DNA from: Pachypanchax playfairii
Lineage: Eukaryota; Chordata; Actinopteri; Cyprinodontiformes; Aplocheilidae
Assembly: GCA_006937955.1 (NCBI GenBank)
Contig: SSNP01000030.1
Span: forward strand, 3,901,670-3,965,669
Length of the DNA: 64,000 nt
Direction: 5' to 3'
Of the stretch, positions 44,101 through 55,010 are shown piece after piece. Each line of letters starts with the position of its first letter. The stretch's first letter is position 1. The position numbers were made by a program, and so were the translations under genes. The notes beneath the pieces were generated by a model. It saw only the letters and a list, made by a program, of their open reading frames with translations. It had not been told where the DNA came from and did not search any database.

Positions 44101-45782
44101 CTTCCTGTATGTTTTATTGCTAATAAAAACAAGAAAACAAACAACAATTCAACATAAACAATAATCCTGAAGCAAATATTTAGCAATAACAAGATATTTG
44201 TCAGAAAACGGGAGGATTTGGTGGTACTACGCAGTACTTACAGTTCCCCACCAGAGAGAATCTGCATAGTTGCCAAAACCTGGGTTGACATCTTTCTCAG
44301 CCAGGTAGACAAGAAATGATGCAAAGATAAGGACCAGGAAACCAATGTACCAGGCTGTAATCAGCTCCTGTGAGACAGAGAGATGGGATTAATGAACACA
44401 CTTGTAGTCAGTAGCATCATCTTTAACATCATCCTAATTACATTTCACTTGCACTTTGATTTAGTTGCATTGATGCATCAATTTATCATCATCACAGCTG
44501 ATTACATGTGTTCTGCTGCCAGCAGAAGACTGTCAGGCATTAACGTGAAGAACTAACAGACAGAAATGGACAGTGAAGGTAAATTTCAGGGAAGTAAACG
44601 TCAAGTAGATGATCGTTCATAACGCTCAACACATTTTCTTTCACGCTAATGGTTATTGAGTTAGCCATCCAATCAGTAACCATTAAGGTAGAACACGCGT
44701 GACAGCTGTTCATTCCCACCTTGCTGTGAGCATAAACTACCGAGCCAAGCAGTTTCCAGGTGCCCCCCCGTCGGTCCATACGAACCATACGCAGGATCTG
44801 CAGGAAGCGCATGCTGCGCAGGGCTGAGGTGGCGAAGATGTTACCCTGTGTCCCAGCAGCGATCACCGCCAGGGACGCGATGAACACGATGAAGTCTACA
44901 GCAAACAGTTTCAAGCAGAGAGAAACAAGAAATGGATGAAGAAAAGTGAAGCTGTGATGACCTTTTATTTAACAGAGGTTTTGTCAAATTTACACAACCT
45001 ATGACACAGAAGGGCTTCCTTGCAAATCTCAGGCGTCCCTGCCATCCACGATATCTGCAACAACATCCAGCTGCCCAGATCCTGATGAAGTACTCCATCC
45101 CAAACACCACAATCATGACAAACTCCTGCAAATTGCACACAAAATACAGTTTTTAAAGTTATATTTTAAAGGAAAACAATTACTCGGGTATATTTGCTAA
45201 CTTTGTGCCCAATAACGTTTTACTTTCATCTCCCATGTCTGACCAGGTCTTGCCTGCTCGATCTGTTAGAGCTGACAAACCAAAACAGAAGGGCTTATTT
45301 GGGGAAGTTTAAAGTTTCTGGGGTACAGAACCATTTTAAGGTGCACAGTAACTGTCAGTCACCAGCTAATGTGCAGGTAATTGATCGAAAGCATAAACTG
45401 AATGAATGTGAAAGTCGATGAGCATCACCGTTAAATAACACGTTCTGATGAGTAAGCTGGGAAGAGAGAGAGGAGGAGGTGTTTGAGTCAGGTTAGGAAG
45501 GAAAAACAGCAAGCAGCCATTATTTTTCACTAAAGTAGCTAAAGTAAAAAGAAAGACGGGCTATTAAAGGGAAGCTTTTAGGATTAGTGCATCACATCTG
45601 TACTTTCCTTCACAGTCAACAACACCTGGATCCACTCAGATGCTTTCATCAGTGTGTGTTTGGGGGGGTATTTGAGAGAAAGGGGTTTTACCAGGATGAA
45701 GAGGCTTTGGTTGGCAAACTTCTGGTGGTCGGGGATGGTTGAGAACACAGATAACACCAGGCAGCTGAACACCAGCAGAAAG
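25951..45782 (-). CDS. kcnq4: Kv7.4 potassium channel subunit, exons 2-14 (first exon outside window)
   Basis: Voltage-gated K+ channel alpha subunit that assembles as tetramers in the plasma membrane and carries M-type current. Human KCNQ4 acts in cochlear outer hair cells and is mutated in DFNA2 deafness. Thirteen exons give 1744 coding nt (581 codons) in one frame, all with GT-AG borders. They cover S1, S2, the S4 sensor (RSMRFLQILRMVRMDRR), S5, the filter TTIGYGDK, S6, the calmodulin/PIP2-binding helices A and B, and coiled-coil helices C and D. KCNQ4 rather than KCNQ2, 3 or 5 is indicated by EATSPGKVQKSWSFNDRTRF, SMMGRVVKVEKQ and the short tail ending soon after SDYHSP. The N-terminal exon was not found up to base 64000. 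Confidence 0.95.
26239..26377 (-). CDS. kcnq4: kcnq4 exon 13
   Basis: Completes an Arg codon, then VDQIIGRGAVQPDKKARPEK and LDELSMMGRVVKVEKQ. It links helix C to helix D. Donor CAG/gtaaca in phase 0. Confidence 0.96.
26820..26843. repeat. (CA)n microsatellite
   Basis: About 12 CA units after a C-run, in kcnq4 intron 12-13. Confidence 0.9.
26997..27704 (+). mobile_element. Internally deleted Tc1-type relic
   Basis: The left end (TA)CAGCTGTGGC...GAGAATGACACAAATATT is matched by the inverted right end AACATTTGTGTCATTCTCC...TTTGGCCACA. Inside, the plus strand keeps a trace of transposase (LEDDLVSRKAAKKT in one frame) broken by stops. The length of about 0.7 kb against the usual 1.6 kb shows a large deletion. 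This is a different Tc1 family from the copies at 1513 and 8453. Confidence 0.75.
28309..28440 (-). CDS. kcnq4: kcnq4 exon 12 (helices B-C)
   Basis: After gtgtttgtag reads [20 protein letters not shown], then [20 protein letters not shown]. These are nearly invariant in the Kv7 family: the end of helix B and most of helix C. Donor ATGAG/gtaggt. Confidence 0.97.
29352..30031. mobile_element. MITE with AGACCCACT ends, interrupted
   Basis: Left TTTAAAGACCCACT and right AGTGGGTCTTTAA form inverted termini flanked by TTAA (or TA). A second MITE (29500-29948) sits inside it, so this element is older. Without the insert it is about 230 bp. No coding capacity. Confidence 0.75.
29500..29948. mobile_element. 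MITE with AGAGGCC ends, copy 1 (nested)
   Basis: Left TTTAAAGAGGCCCTTCCA; right TGAAATGGCCTCTTTAA. Both ends abut TTAA. A longer second copy is at 62561-63125, with long stretches of near-identical interior such as gtgttcttaccttcatagtg. This copy lacks about 90 bp after TCCAGCAAA that the other retains. Confidence 0.85.
32692..32919 (-). other. Unexplained open frame with a hydrophobic segment
   Basis: An in-frame stretch with no ATG before the hydrophobic part reads RALLLARLVPLCVLVALFSW, then SCMSWRDNVAYWKEQMQRY, and ends at TGA. It resembles a type II membrane anchor but has no recognised relatives, lies in a kcnq4 intron and could be chance. A spliced upstream start is conceivable. Confidence 0.15.
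33365..33464 (-). CDS. kcnq4: kcnq4 exon 11 (start of helix B)
   Basis: After gggatcag reads EGVGEDSVEDKSYCDVAMED, then VIPAVKTLIRAVR. This is the PAVKT block where helix B begins. Donor GTCAG/gtgagt. Phases 1 in and 2 out agree with neighbours. Confidence 0.94.
33535..33764 (-). CDS. kcnq4: kcnq4 exon 10 (A-B linker)
   Basis: After tactgccag reads SKMGFRDRIRMNNSRSS, then PEATSPGKVQKSWSFNDRTR and SLRLKPRPPAD. The SPxKVQKSWSFNDRTRFR motif is the KCNQ4 hallmark. Donor GATG/gtaagc. Confidence 0.97.
33765..37276 (-). other. kcnq4 intron 9
   Basis: A 3.5-kb intron. Several open frames (near 34374-35016 and 35313-35849) show no family resemblance. No alternative kcnq4 exon could be recognised, although human KCNQ4 splices variably in this part. 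Confidence 0.5.
34041..34080. repeat. A-tract and (AT)n
   Basis: Twenty A followed by about nine AT units, in kcnq4 intron 9. Confidence 0.9.
37277..37402 (-). CDS. kcnq4: kcnq4 exon 9 (after helix A)
   Basis: After cgggtgtcag completes Arg, then ELTLLFSHLQRQRNTKKVLQ, and ends SPYLSGD-S. The first ten residues match human RELALLFEHVQR. The rest (QNSYHTLLSGLRPYSSPYL) differs from human. Donor GACAG/gtacgc. Confidence 0.92.
38535..39076 (-). mobile_element. Deleted Tc1-type copy, third family
   Basis: Ends CAGTACAGACCAAAAGTTTGG and its complement (TTGGTCTGAACTG) flanked by TA. The 542-bp body keeps, on the minus strand, a trace of the transposase WPPKSPDLNPIE region (ggcctccaaagtcaccggac). 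Most of the gene is gone, so it can move only if mobilised by a relative. In kcnq4 intron 8. Confidence 0.85.
39480..40045. other. Unassigned part of kcnq4 intron 8
   Basis: It contains a short piece (tgggcgagaggagctacaccct near 39570-39600) resembling the dispersed repeat at 54290 and 49680. Otherwise nothing recognised. Confidence 0.35.
40050..40330 (-). mobile_element. LINE ORF2 C-terminal fragment
   Basis: The minus strand reads RWFEYLIWTPLGCFPLDVIQ, then MCLTGRRPHPEL. It corresponds to the RWFGHLVRMPPG...GRRPRGRPR ending of a fish non-LTR retrotransposon protein. It is followed by the counterpart of the AAEMSF region in broken frames. Heavily decayed. Confidence 0.65.
41131..41219 (-). 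CDS. kcnq4: kcnq4 exon 8 (helix A)
   Basis: After tttgtctttag reads AAWRLYSTDAKHSYLTATWY, then FYDSMLPSF. With the end of exon 7 it forms the IQ-like calmodulin site (NLIQAAWRLY). 89 bp, donor TTCAG/gtaggt. Confidence 0.96.
41296..41391 (-). CDS. kcnq4: kcnq4 exon 7 (S6 end)
   Basis: After tgaatttcag reads [20 protein letters not shown], then EKRRMPAANLIQ. Contains the S6 gate and the basic PIP2-contacting stretch. Exactly 96 bp. Flanking introns are only 90 and 76 bp. Confidence 0.97.
41482..41592 (-). CDS. kcnq4: kcnq4 exon 6 (selectivity filter)
   Basis: After cctctacacag reads ITLTTIGYGDKTPHTWQGRL, then LAAGFALLGVSFFALPA. TIGYGD is the K+ filter. Exactly 111 bp, ending GCT/gtgagg. Confidence 0.98.
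42014..42460 (-). mobile_element. LINE 3'-end fragment in kcnq4 intron 5
   Basis: The minus frame has YRLKTKGERAFAVAAPRLWN, then SLPPHIRFSTSSGTFKSALK and THLFSLAFN. This is the conserved C-terminus of CR1/L2/Rex-like fish LINEs, followed by a TTTATAAAGCAC-type tail. A second, more diverged relative of the LINE at 3300-4874. 5' truncated. Confidence 0.8.
42600..44065. repeat. Long unclassified dispersed repeat in kcnq4 intron 5
   Basis: About 1.4 kb of non-coding text with features of a widespread fish repeat: ggtgggcggggc, two AAGATGGCYGACTTCCT motifs about 680 bp apart (43023 and 43702), an aagaagaaacagcgaggat string and a terminal ccttcgcaccgccttcagtgct. Related text (cctcgcaccttggcggcgcc) is at 41787. 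No protein frame or inverted ends found. Confidence 0.5.
44242..44367 (-). CDS. kcnq4: kcnq4 exon 5 (S5 and pore helix)
   Basis: After tctgtctcacag reads ELITAWYIGFLVLIFASFLV, YLAEKDVNPGFGNYADSLWW, GT. 126 bp, donor AACT/gtaagt. The turret (VNPGFGN) is the variable part. Confidence 0.98.
44720..44895 (-). CDS. kcnq4: kcnq4 exon 4 (S3-S4 voltage sensor)
   Basis: After tttgctgtag completes Asp, then FIVFIASLAVIAAGTQGNIF, ATSALRSMRFLQILRMVRMD and RRGGTWKLLGSVVYAHSK. The S4 arginines and the PIP2-binding S4-S5 linker are intact. 176 bp. Confidence 0.98.
44999..45125 (-). CDS. kcnq4: kcnq4 exon 3 (S2-S3)
   Basis: After caatttgcag reads EFVMIVVFGMEYFIRIWAAG, then CCCRYRGWQGRLRFARKPFC and VI. The C-RYRGWQGR linker is Kv7-specific. 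127 bp, donor ATAG/gttgtg. Confidence 0.98.
45692..45782 (-). CDS. kcnq4: kcnq4 exon 2 (S1 end)
   Basis: After tgttttcag one base completes the previous codon, then FLLVFSCLVLSVFSTIPDHQ, KFANQSLFIL. 91 bp, exactly the family length, donor CCTG/gtaaaa. Most upstream kcnq4 exon visible. Confidence 0.97.
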
Positions 45783-46565
45783 CTGAAAACACAGACAATC
45801 ACACATGAGTCAGTCTTAAATATATCATATTAATCCCCTCTAAAAAGGGGAGGGGGGGGGGACTCATTAAAATATGCACATTTTACTCTCTGCATGACTG
45901 ACCAACAAAGAAATAACACACAGCAAATGAACAGGAAAGGAACTATTGATCCATGAAATATTACAAACAACACTGTCCTGTTGCGTCAGTGGCTCCAGAA
46001 CATTGAACAGAGGAATAAAGTTTCGTTATTTTGATGCACAAACTACAAAGTTCAGTGAAACATTTTTTTTTAAATCACTTGTACTAATAATCTTTTGTCA
46101 GAGCTGTAGTTTTAAAATAATTTGAACAGTACTGAAACTGAAAAAAAAAAACATGAAATGGGTTAACTGAAAGATATTATTAATATGATTTTTTTTTACA
46201 TATATATAAAGAGGAGAACAAATAGATTTCCTGAAGCGATAATAAAAAGAAGTTGGACTCTTTGGACTATTTAGTAATTTAAAAACAACATAGTGTTTTG
46301 TTTCAGCTGATAAAGCATGTGTCTTTTTCTTTTGTTTAAATTTAAGCCATTATTTTACATTTAGATATGCTGCCGTGCTTTTTTTTTTTCAAGCCAAAGT
46401 TTCAGCACTAGCGACGTGACAATCCTGCACAGTGTCTCAAAAATAATCATTTTTAAATATCAAACAACCTACTTGTACAAAATGTGTAGTGAAAATGAAT
46501 ATCTGAGCAAGATGTGAGGACAATATTTCATTTCTTCACATAGGAGAATTGAAACTTATACTGCA

Positions 46566-46585
46566 GCCAGCCACTAGGGGGCGCT
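46566..46585 (+). promoter_or_regulatory. CTCF-like motif
   Basis: GCCAGCCACTAGGGGGCGCT, a strong match by eye to the CTCF core. Plus orientation, opposite to those at 19215, 23103 and 25746. Confidence 0.5.
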
Positions 46586-46589
46586 TGTT

Positions 46590-49500
46590 CTCTTGCAGCT
46601 TCCAGTCCTCATGTTTCATTAATGCATCTTTGTTGCTGTATGCTGAAGTGAGTAAAAAGTAGCAGGTAGGATTGTTGCAGCATTGCCACAGGTGTTCCAC
46701 ACATCTGTGCACAGCAATGTGTTTTTATAAAAGCTGTGCTGACGTAATACTTTTTATTATGCAGACACAACAAGAAGGAAGAAGTAGAGCAGCAGCTTTG
46801 TGTAAATATTTGTGGTGTTCTGTCCCTTTTAACTCCCTCTTGGACTGATCTTCTGAAGATTTAAATGTGTACATAAAGGGATGGAGGGTAGTTTGAGATG
46901 ATGTTAATGGGGTAAACTTCTGACACAAACTCAGATGCATTTTATCATACATGTCAGAAATCATGAGAAAAACGCGTGTTTTCTGAGCTGAAAGAAAAAA
47001 AAGAGACAATTTGATTTGTTTTATGATGAATTCAGTCAAAAAAAACACTAATCCAGCATCTTGTTGCCATAAACATGAACTAAAGCAACATAAATGTAAA
47101 CAGTCCTCACTTATGTTACAATATTGCTTCAAGCAAAAAACAAAAACAAATCTGTTTTCAGAATTTGCATGCTAGCTAACTTTAAAAACGTATGAAACGA
47201 TACACTCAGTTTAACCGCTGCTGTTTTACAGTCACTTTCCACTGTCACTTTGCTGCTCAGCTGAGGCTGAATTCACTGTCCTAAAAACAAAATAACAACT
47301 TCAGCTGCAGCGCCACTACAAACTAAAACAACATAAATTCTGTATAATATGTTTAAAGTGCTCTCATGTTAGTATAAACAGTTCAAGATGGAGCTTAGTT
47401 GGTATTTTCAACAAAATAAGACGAATCAATAAAAACCAAGTTACTCTTTTTTGAAACACAAAAACATCAATGTTGTAGAAGAATATTTTCATATTTTTAT
47501 TAATGCAGTTACAAACCTATTTAGTTTTGTTTGAGTCCTAAAAAGAAAATGTTTGTGCTTCATAAGAAAAAGAAAAGTGCTGAGAAGCTGTTTCGAATAA
47601 GATTAAAATAAGCTATGAAGGAATTAAAGAATTTTAATTTTCACCAGGCTTGCTTTTCACTATTTTAATATGTTTTTAAGACGTTTGAAACTGGCTGTGC
47701 ACAAACGCACAGCGCGCTCTCGTGCTCAGAAGAAACTACATGTTTTTACTTACATCTGCACAGACACTTAAAGGTTGCTGCTGGAAATCAAGACAAACTG
47801 AAAACTGTAGAACTCCAGAGACTTTTCCATTACAGAAGCGTTTACACGTCAAACTGCTGAGGAGGCAGCTGCTGAAGAAAATATTGGGCTCGAGTAAAAT
47901 CTGCTTTGCACATAATGAATCTACAGTAACATTTAACAGTATCCAGTTTCTGTGAAGTCTGATGGATCATTGATGCTGCAGATACACGTGTTTTTGTTTT
48001 GATTGAAACTTGTCTGCTTAGCAACATCTCAGATCCAGCTGAAGGTTTGTGCGTAACCTGCGTGACTTGGATCTGCAGCACATCTCTGATCTGTGGAAAC
48101 TTCATCTACTTCAATATTCATCCCAACTAGATGGGAAACAACAAGCGAAGGCTGCTGCAGCTGCACGCTAGCAGCAGGCTGGTATAAAGATATAAAAGCT
48201 GCACAGATCTGCCCAAAGCAGCACGTCCGTGTGAAGTGAGCCTCATGACACGTATCAAGCAGAGCCGGATCTTGGCTTAGGCGGGCCAGGTGGTCGCCCA
48301 CGGCACCAAGAGTACCAGAGCTCTGGTGACAAATACTGATCCCCTTTCATGTGTTAATTTATCTCCTGACACCTGACAGATGATATCAAGAACTACCAGA
48401 ATAAGCTGGATAACATTCATCTACACTCAACACTGAATGAAATTACATATAAAATTGTTTAATATTTGATTAATTCACCTCATTATCATCATAATAGTTT
48501 TAGATTGTGTTTATTCAATGTTTCACTGATTATAGAAAAGAACATAACAACTAGATGAGAAAATTAAATTTTAACCAACGAATATATTGTTAGGAGACAT
48601 AATAACATTTAAAATGTTTGTATTTACAATGTTTCTTGTTTTGCAGGTATGTTGCTGCAGCTTTAAACCTGTTTTTGTGACAAATACTGTAGAAAAAAAC
48701 AACTGGGATTTTATTTTCAATCGTTTTTGGATTTATTAGAGCCTGAAAATCTGAAAATATGACCGCTCAGTGAGACGTGTTTATCGTCCAATATTCAGTG
48801 GGTTAACAACACTGAATGTAACCGAGCCATAGGATTATCACAGCATCACAACTACAACACACGCCTGATAAAGCCCACGTCAGGGTTACTGTGTACGTTC
48901 CATGTGATAAATATTGTTTCAGAACAACACACAGCCACTTTGTGCTTCCTGTGACTTGAGCCTGGAACAGTGATTAGCAAAGCAGCAGCTATTGGTCACG
49001 CCTGGACAACATGTCCAAGCTCAAAGCTGGACACAAAACAAGTTCATGAGTCCTCAAACAATGGTCCTCTTTCTTTTTGATTAATAATAGGATAAAGAGA
49101 TTTTACACCAGCCTAATGAGTGTGAAGCAAAACGAGTTTCAGCACTTACATTAAAAACTTTCTTTAACAGTTGAGTTTTTTTTTTACATGTCAAAATGTG
49201 ATTTTCCACATTTAAAGTTCATGTGTCATATGAAACGTGCCTTTTACATATGACACGTGTGTGTTGGGAACATTTTTAACTTGATCATGTGTAAACACGT
49301 GGCCATGTTTTTCTACACGTGATCATTTGTGAAAACGTGAAATTCAGCCAAAGCTCAGTACAGTAATCCCTCCATTACTGGGTAGATAATTCATTAAATG
49401 TATAAACTGTATAAATGTTACAGACGGTGGGAAAAACTTAAAGGTTGAAAACAAGCATCTGTTATTTATCACTAAGAAAACTAGACAGACAATTTAACAT

Positions 49501-49660
49501 TTTTGTCAAGTGGAAAACCATAAAAACATGTGATCAAGATTAAAATGTCCCATTACCACATTTCACATGTGAAAAACATGTTTCACATACTTATTTATCA
49601 TTTTCACAGGTGAACATTTTAAGTTCATGGGGTTTTCTGTAAGTTTACAAGTGTTTAAGT
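46590..49660. other. Anonymous part of kcnq4 intron 1
   Basis: AT-rich, with no coding or repeat structure that I can define. Confidence 0.35.
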
Positions 49661-49679
49661 TGTTCCAGTTCAGAGTCAC

Positions 49680-49870
49680 AAGGAGCTGGTGCCTTTCTCA
49701 AGTGGTCAAGTGGGAGGCGGAGCTACTGGACAGGTCACCAGTCCATCGCAGGGCTACTTAGAGACAAACAGCCACACACACCCAGAGACAATTTAGAGTT
49801 GCCAATAAAATTATCATGATTATTTTTTGGTCTGTGGGAAAAAAAATCTGAATCCATGGAGAAATCAGCA
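49680..49870 (+). repeat. Dispersed fish repeat fragment
   Basis: ggacaggtcaccagtccatc, then agagacaatttagagttgcc and tttggtctgtggga. A common teleost repeat of this wording contains the same landmarks in the same order. Second example at 54290-55010. Confidence 0.6.
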
Positions 49871-52800
49871 TACTAGTGTGAAGTTTATTTTCCTTTATGA
49901 GAAATATGGAAGTTTGGAATCAATTTACACTCGAGTCATGCTTCAGCTGACGTGTCGGTGTTATTTAAAGTCTGCAGGTTTTGAACGTTTCACTGAGCTA
50001 AACTGTATTTTGTTTTCTTTACCTTCTACAAATCCACTATTTTGTCATCAGAGGTGGGAGGACTCGGTACGCAGACTGTTGTTTTGTTTGTCTGCCTGCC
50101 TGTCCACAGTCTCCAACTGTTGAAACGCCACAAATAGAATAAAAAAAACCTGTCATTTCAGACAGCCTGGAAGACACCGGACTCTGTGTGTGAAAAAACA
50201 GACACCGCCAATTACCACTGGATGTTCCTCAGCCCCGTGCTCAGCTGAGAGTTTGTGCTTCAGCAGCGGAGACGTTAGTCCGAGATGATGATTCGGTGCT
50301 AACAATGCATTTGGGTTGTTCATCAGTAATGTGCTGACCAAACAGTTTATTTTTTTCCCCTCAATTAACTAAAAACATTCTGTGTGTCCTAAAAGAGCAG
50401 ATAAGGTTGTGTTTTTTATTGACTTGTGGTTTATAGCAGGAAACCAGTTAATTTGCAGATAGAAAAAATCTTTCAAATATAAAAGTTTTTAAAAGCCTAA
50501 TTTAGTTTTATTCTTTCTTACACAGTAAAGACTTGTAAAAACTGAAAAGTTGCAGCTTTTAATTGACTAGGGACGAGACGGTCTCGGGATTGGACTTACT
50601 TGATGTAGAGGTGGTCATGTGACATGAGACCTGGACTGGGGAGGGGCTTTGCACCCACATGTTCACCACATGCACATATCAGACTTATTATATAGATACT
50701 TGCACAGGATCAAACTGTTCTTTATTTAACATTGACGTGGGTATGAAAAGACTTCTGATGCAGCTTCCGATCATAACCAAAACATCTGGGTACGAATTCA
50801 GCAAAGTTACAAATATATAAGTCGGGAGGTGGTGAATTAATCTGGAGGCTTCATGACTTGTTAATCTTTAAGAGTTAAAAGATCAACTTGTGTGCTATCA
50901 CAGCTATAAACAGGCGAGATGTACCATTTCATCTTGCTTGTACAAACTTCATCTCATAACATATTGGCTTTTAACTTCATTAACTACTAATCAGGCGGTT
51001 TTTCCAGTGTTAAAAACTACAGACTATTTGTCTCAGCCATGGTGTTGGACACATTTCAGAAGGGTGAATAGATAACAGACCAATCAAAGTTTGCAATTCA
51101 AAGATTTTTCAATAATATTTCACCTTAAGTATAAGGCTTCTTTTATTAGTATTAATATCAGTAAGTCTTTTTCATCTCTCATCCCTTTATTCTTACTATA
51201 TCCTTATCCAGAAACACCTGTATATGGTTTAACTGGGCTGCTTATAAAAATAAGTGACTAATAACAAATACAATGTTTCCCATTCTGTATTTTTTTTTAC
51301 TTGAAAGTCAGAATTTTCAATTGTCCATAAACATAAAAAATTAACCAAACACTATGTGATGTGAAGTTCCTGATTCAGAAAGTCTGAGAAATTACACACT
51401 AGAGAGAATTTAACAGATGTAGCTGCATTAAACATACAAGGGTTGATAGTTGCAGGAAAAATACTGATACTTAACTTATAACTCAAACTAAGTTAGTGAC
51501 CATCTTGTTACAGTTTTAATTTTCAGATCCAGTTTGCACTCAATTTGTTTGTTTTTTACTTCCAGAATTCATAAAGTTTGTTGCAGTTTACAACTTTTGC
51601 CACAAGATGTCACTACTTTTACTTTAGTGATCTGGGAACAACCAAGCTGACGTTCTGCTAAGCAAACAAATGAACAAATAAATGAACAAACGAAGCTTCA
51701 AGACTCAGTTTACTATTAAAAACTTGTGAGTTTGAGAATCCTGCTCAGCGTTTTAGGTTCCTTTATAACAAACCTTTGAAATCTGCAGCAGGTAAGCAAA
51801 AACGCCATATAAATAAATAAATGCACGTAAACATAAAATAGATGAGACATTTAGGCCACACGTGATGCATGCGGAGAAGGAGTCATATTTCTGCTGAGGA
51901 AACATTTTCAATCCAACCCCCCCACTCAGGACCACCATCCACCATCAATCCCTCCCTTTCAGGGAAATGTCAATTAAGACCAAAGCTTCTGTTCCACCAG
52001 ATCAGCAGGAATGTTCTCCTAACACATCACAGGCCAGTCCACTTGGCCTTGGCTCGACACAAGCCTCATCAAATTATGTCTAAAAGAGTTCAATAAACAT
52101 CTTCAAAAACATTATCATTTCAAATAAGATGTCGGCAAAAGTATCACTGAGTAAGGTAAATATCATAATATCTGTCTGCACATATCCAGAATATTATGAC
52201 TTTGTAATCTTGATTGAGGTCATCTGTTTTTAATTTTTGCTTAATTGTAACAGTAGTTTCCACTACGCTGCATAAAAACAGCTCAAAGCTAACCGCAAAG
52301 TCATTTTTATCATTAAGTTTTTCATTTTTGGTCTAACAACACTTTTAGAAAAAGACCTGTTTATATTTACTCTCCTCTTTTCCTTTTTAGGGTAATGTCA
52401 GTGTAAAAAAGATCTACATTTAGTATAAAACATCCAATAACAACAGCAGTATGTTTTGAGCCAAGATTTTAAAAAGTCTTTGACTTGTATTTGTGAGTAA
52501 TCTCATCTTTTATGTTCCTTTTAAAAAATATATATTCAAAACAAACAGAAGTATTTAAATGCTGATCACTTACTTTAAATGTACATGTTCCTAACAAGGT
52601 GAAACCCTAAACACACAAGAGCCAAAAATACACAAAATATTCACTAGCAGTATAAATGTGTTTTTGTTACAACTAATATGGACACCATCCAGAAAAAAAG
52701 GTCAAACAAGAATGAACTAAAGACAAAGAACTTTATAACTGAGTTTACAGACGCACCGGTTTCGTCACTGTAAATAAAAAAAGATTGTCATAATGTCATG

Positions 52801-54289
52801 AGTATAACAACTTACACTCCTGAGCCACTCAGTGGGTTCACAGCGTAGCTGTCTGTGTTACTGATTGTCTACAAACCTCTTTTTTATATAAAATAATGCA
52901 TGCTCTGCTTTATGGAGACAATATGTGACTTTTTGCAAATTCCAGCCAAGAGTAATTTGTCTCACAGACACTGTGGAGAATCAATAAAAATGCAAGCTCA
53001 GTCAAAGATAAAAACACCTACTGTAAAGTTTCCTGCACAATCCTTCATGTTGAAATTGATCTGTGTTACACACTCTGAGCTTCTGTACAAACATTTAATG
53101 CTCATGCAGTTTGGCATCACGGCCGCAAAACTCCTATGGGCCGTCGGACTGCTGCAGAAGCAGACAGTAGATAAATGTTCAGCAGCCAAAATGGCAACCC
53201 GATTGCTTTTAATGGACGCAAGGCAAGGTGCTTTTACTGCTGTTTTCCTGTAACCTCATAAAGTGAAAACTGAGATCTCATATTACTTTGACTGGCCCGT
53301 GAGAGCAGTGATGATACAAAGTTGTAATAAACATACATGACATTGTGTGTAGTCGCGTTACACTGTATTTTTATACGTTCATACAATCTGTTTCATGCTA
53401 GAAAGTATTAGCTATATGGAGTGAGATGTGGAGCTGGTGGATTGTGGGAAAATGCAGCTTTGATTCAATCAGCAGGGTAAAACAGCTATCAGTTACGCAG
53501 AGGAGGTCGAGGGAGACGACACACAGGAGAAAAAAAAAGGAGAAAAGGTCCAGTGGTGAAATGTTCTGGAACAAGCACGTCAGTATACAACACAAACAAA
53601 AACACAGTCCACTCACTGAACACTCACTCATTTAGCATAAAAGATTTATTTATAGCAGCTGAGTTGGATGGGAATGTGAGGCATTATATTAAACGTCACC
53701 TTTAAAAAGTAGCTCCTTACATTTCCACACAGCTCTCCACTGCTAACTGTGGCAGTGTTAGGAAACAAGAGGGACAACAGAAAAGCAGAAAAAAGAGAAG
53801 GAGCAGAGAGTGAGAAAGAGGAGGATAACTGTCGTCAGAGGGGGAAGAGATAGGAAAACGCAGAGAAAGGTGGAAATGGTAGAAAGATATTAATAGCATT
53901 TCAGTCTCTTTAAATAGTGACTGCAGACGAAATGTGCGCAGGTAGGCAGCAGAGTACAAGTGCAGCACAGCACAGCTCCAAACAGACCCAAGCTGCAGGC
54001 ATCTTTGTTATCCCCCTTCTCTTCTTTCTGGGACAGCAAACTTTTTTAAGGAAAGAACAAAAAAAAAAACTAATCCACACAAACAAATAAGGGATGAAAT
54101 GTGCATTTTCAGAGAGAAAAAACGCTGACTGTGCACATGACCCAGGAACGGGGTGGGGGGGGAGTAACATGCATGTGTTGTGCAAATAAAAAACATGTTT
54201 ATTATCCTCTGAAGGCCACAACTTTCAGAATATTACATGATCAGAACAATTATGTGCATCTGTTCAGGGTTCAGGGTGCTGATGTCCAT
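49871..54289. other. Anonymous part of kcnq4 intron 1
   Basis: No genes or elements recognised. Short purine-rich tracts and unremarkable open frames only. Confidence 0.35.
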
Positions 54290-55010
54290 CTCCAGCAGCA
54301 ACTGGGCGAGAGGCGGAGTTACACCCTCAACAAGTTCATCACAGTTTCATAGACACAGTCATTCACAAACACACTCACACCCAGAGTCAATTCATCAGTT
54401 AACTTAAAGACTTGGTCACAGTGACCCGTACTAACGCCTGGGAACAGACTCCTTAATGCAGCCTAACAGCAGCACTATAAGAATCTGGTGTTAGGGGCCC
54501 ATTCAGAAATTCATGACTAGGTTGATGGTCTGCTTCAAGATTTTCCACGAACGTGCCACATGTGATGATCAGCACAGAATTTTGGAGATACTGGACCTCC
54601 ACCACAAATATTATCTGACAAAATGTGCTGTAAGCCGGAGGATCTTCACAACAATGGCTTGAAATTGCCACGAGTTGCACATGGTGTAGGCTGTTTGTGC
54701 GTCTTACAACAAAAAAATGCTTATCATCATTGGTCGACCAGAGGAAGATTTAAACACCCCCATATGAAGAGAACAAGAACTCTGCTGCCAGCGTAAAGCA
54801 GGAAATCACCTCAATCTGAAGGATTCGTGAAGTTATTGATGCTGCGGCTGTACTAACTACCTGTAGGAACCAGTGAAGCCTCCAGGAATGTTCAGGAACT
54901 CCAGATGTCATTGGAAACGGGAGATTCACACTAATGATGCATTGTGACCGAGGCTTAGCATGCATGTTTTTGGTCTGTGGGGTGGGATGCAGAGTCTCCA
55001 GCAAAAATCT
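54290..55010 (+). repeat. Dispersed fish repeat, split by an insertion
   Basis: The first half (aactgggcgagaggcggagt ... acacccagagtcaattcatc) ends at about 54403. The second half resumes at 54956 with catgcatgtttttggtctgt. In related copies these parts are adjacent, so 54404-54955 is an insert. Confidence 0.6.
54404..54955. mobile_element. MITE-like insert with GGTCACA ends
   Basis: Left end CTTAAAGACTTGGTCACAGTG; the reverse complement of the right end is CTAAGCCTCGGTCACAATGC. The imperfect inverted termini are supported by the clean interruption of the surrounding repeat. No coding capacity seen. Confidence 0.5.
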
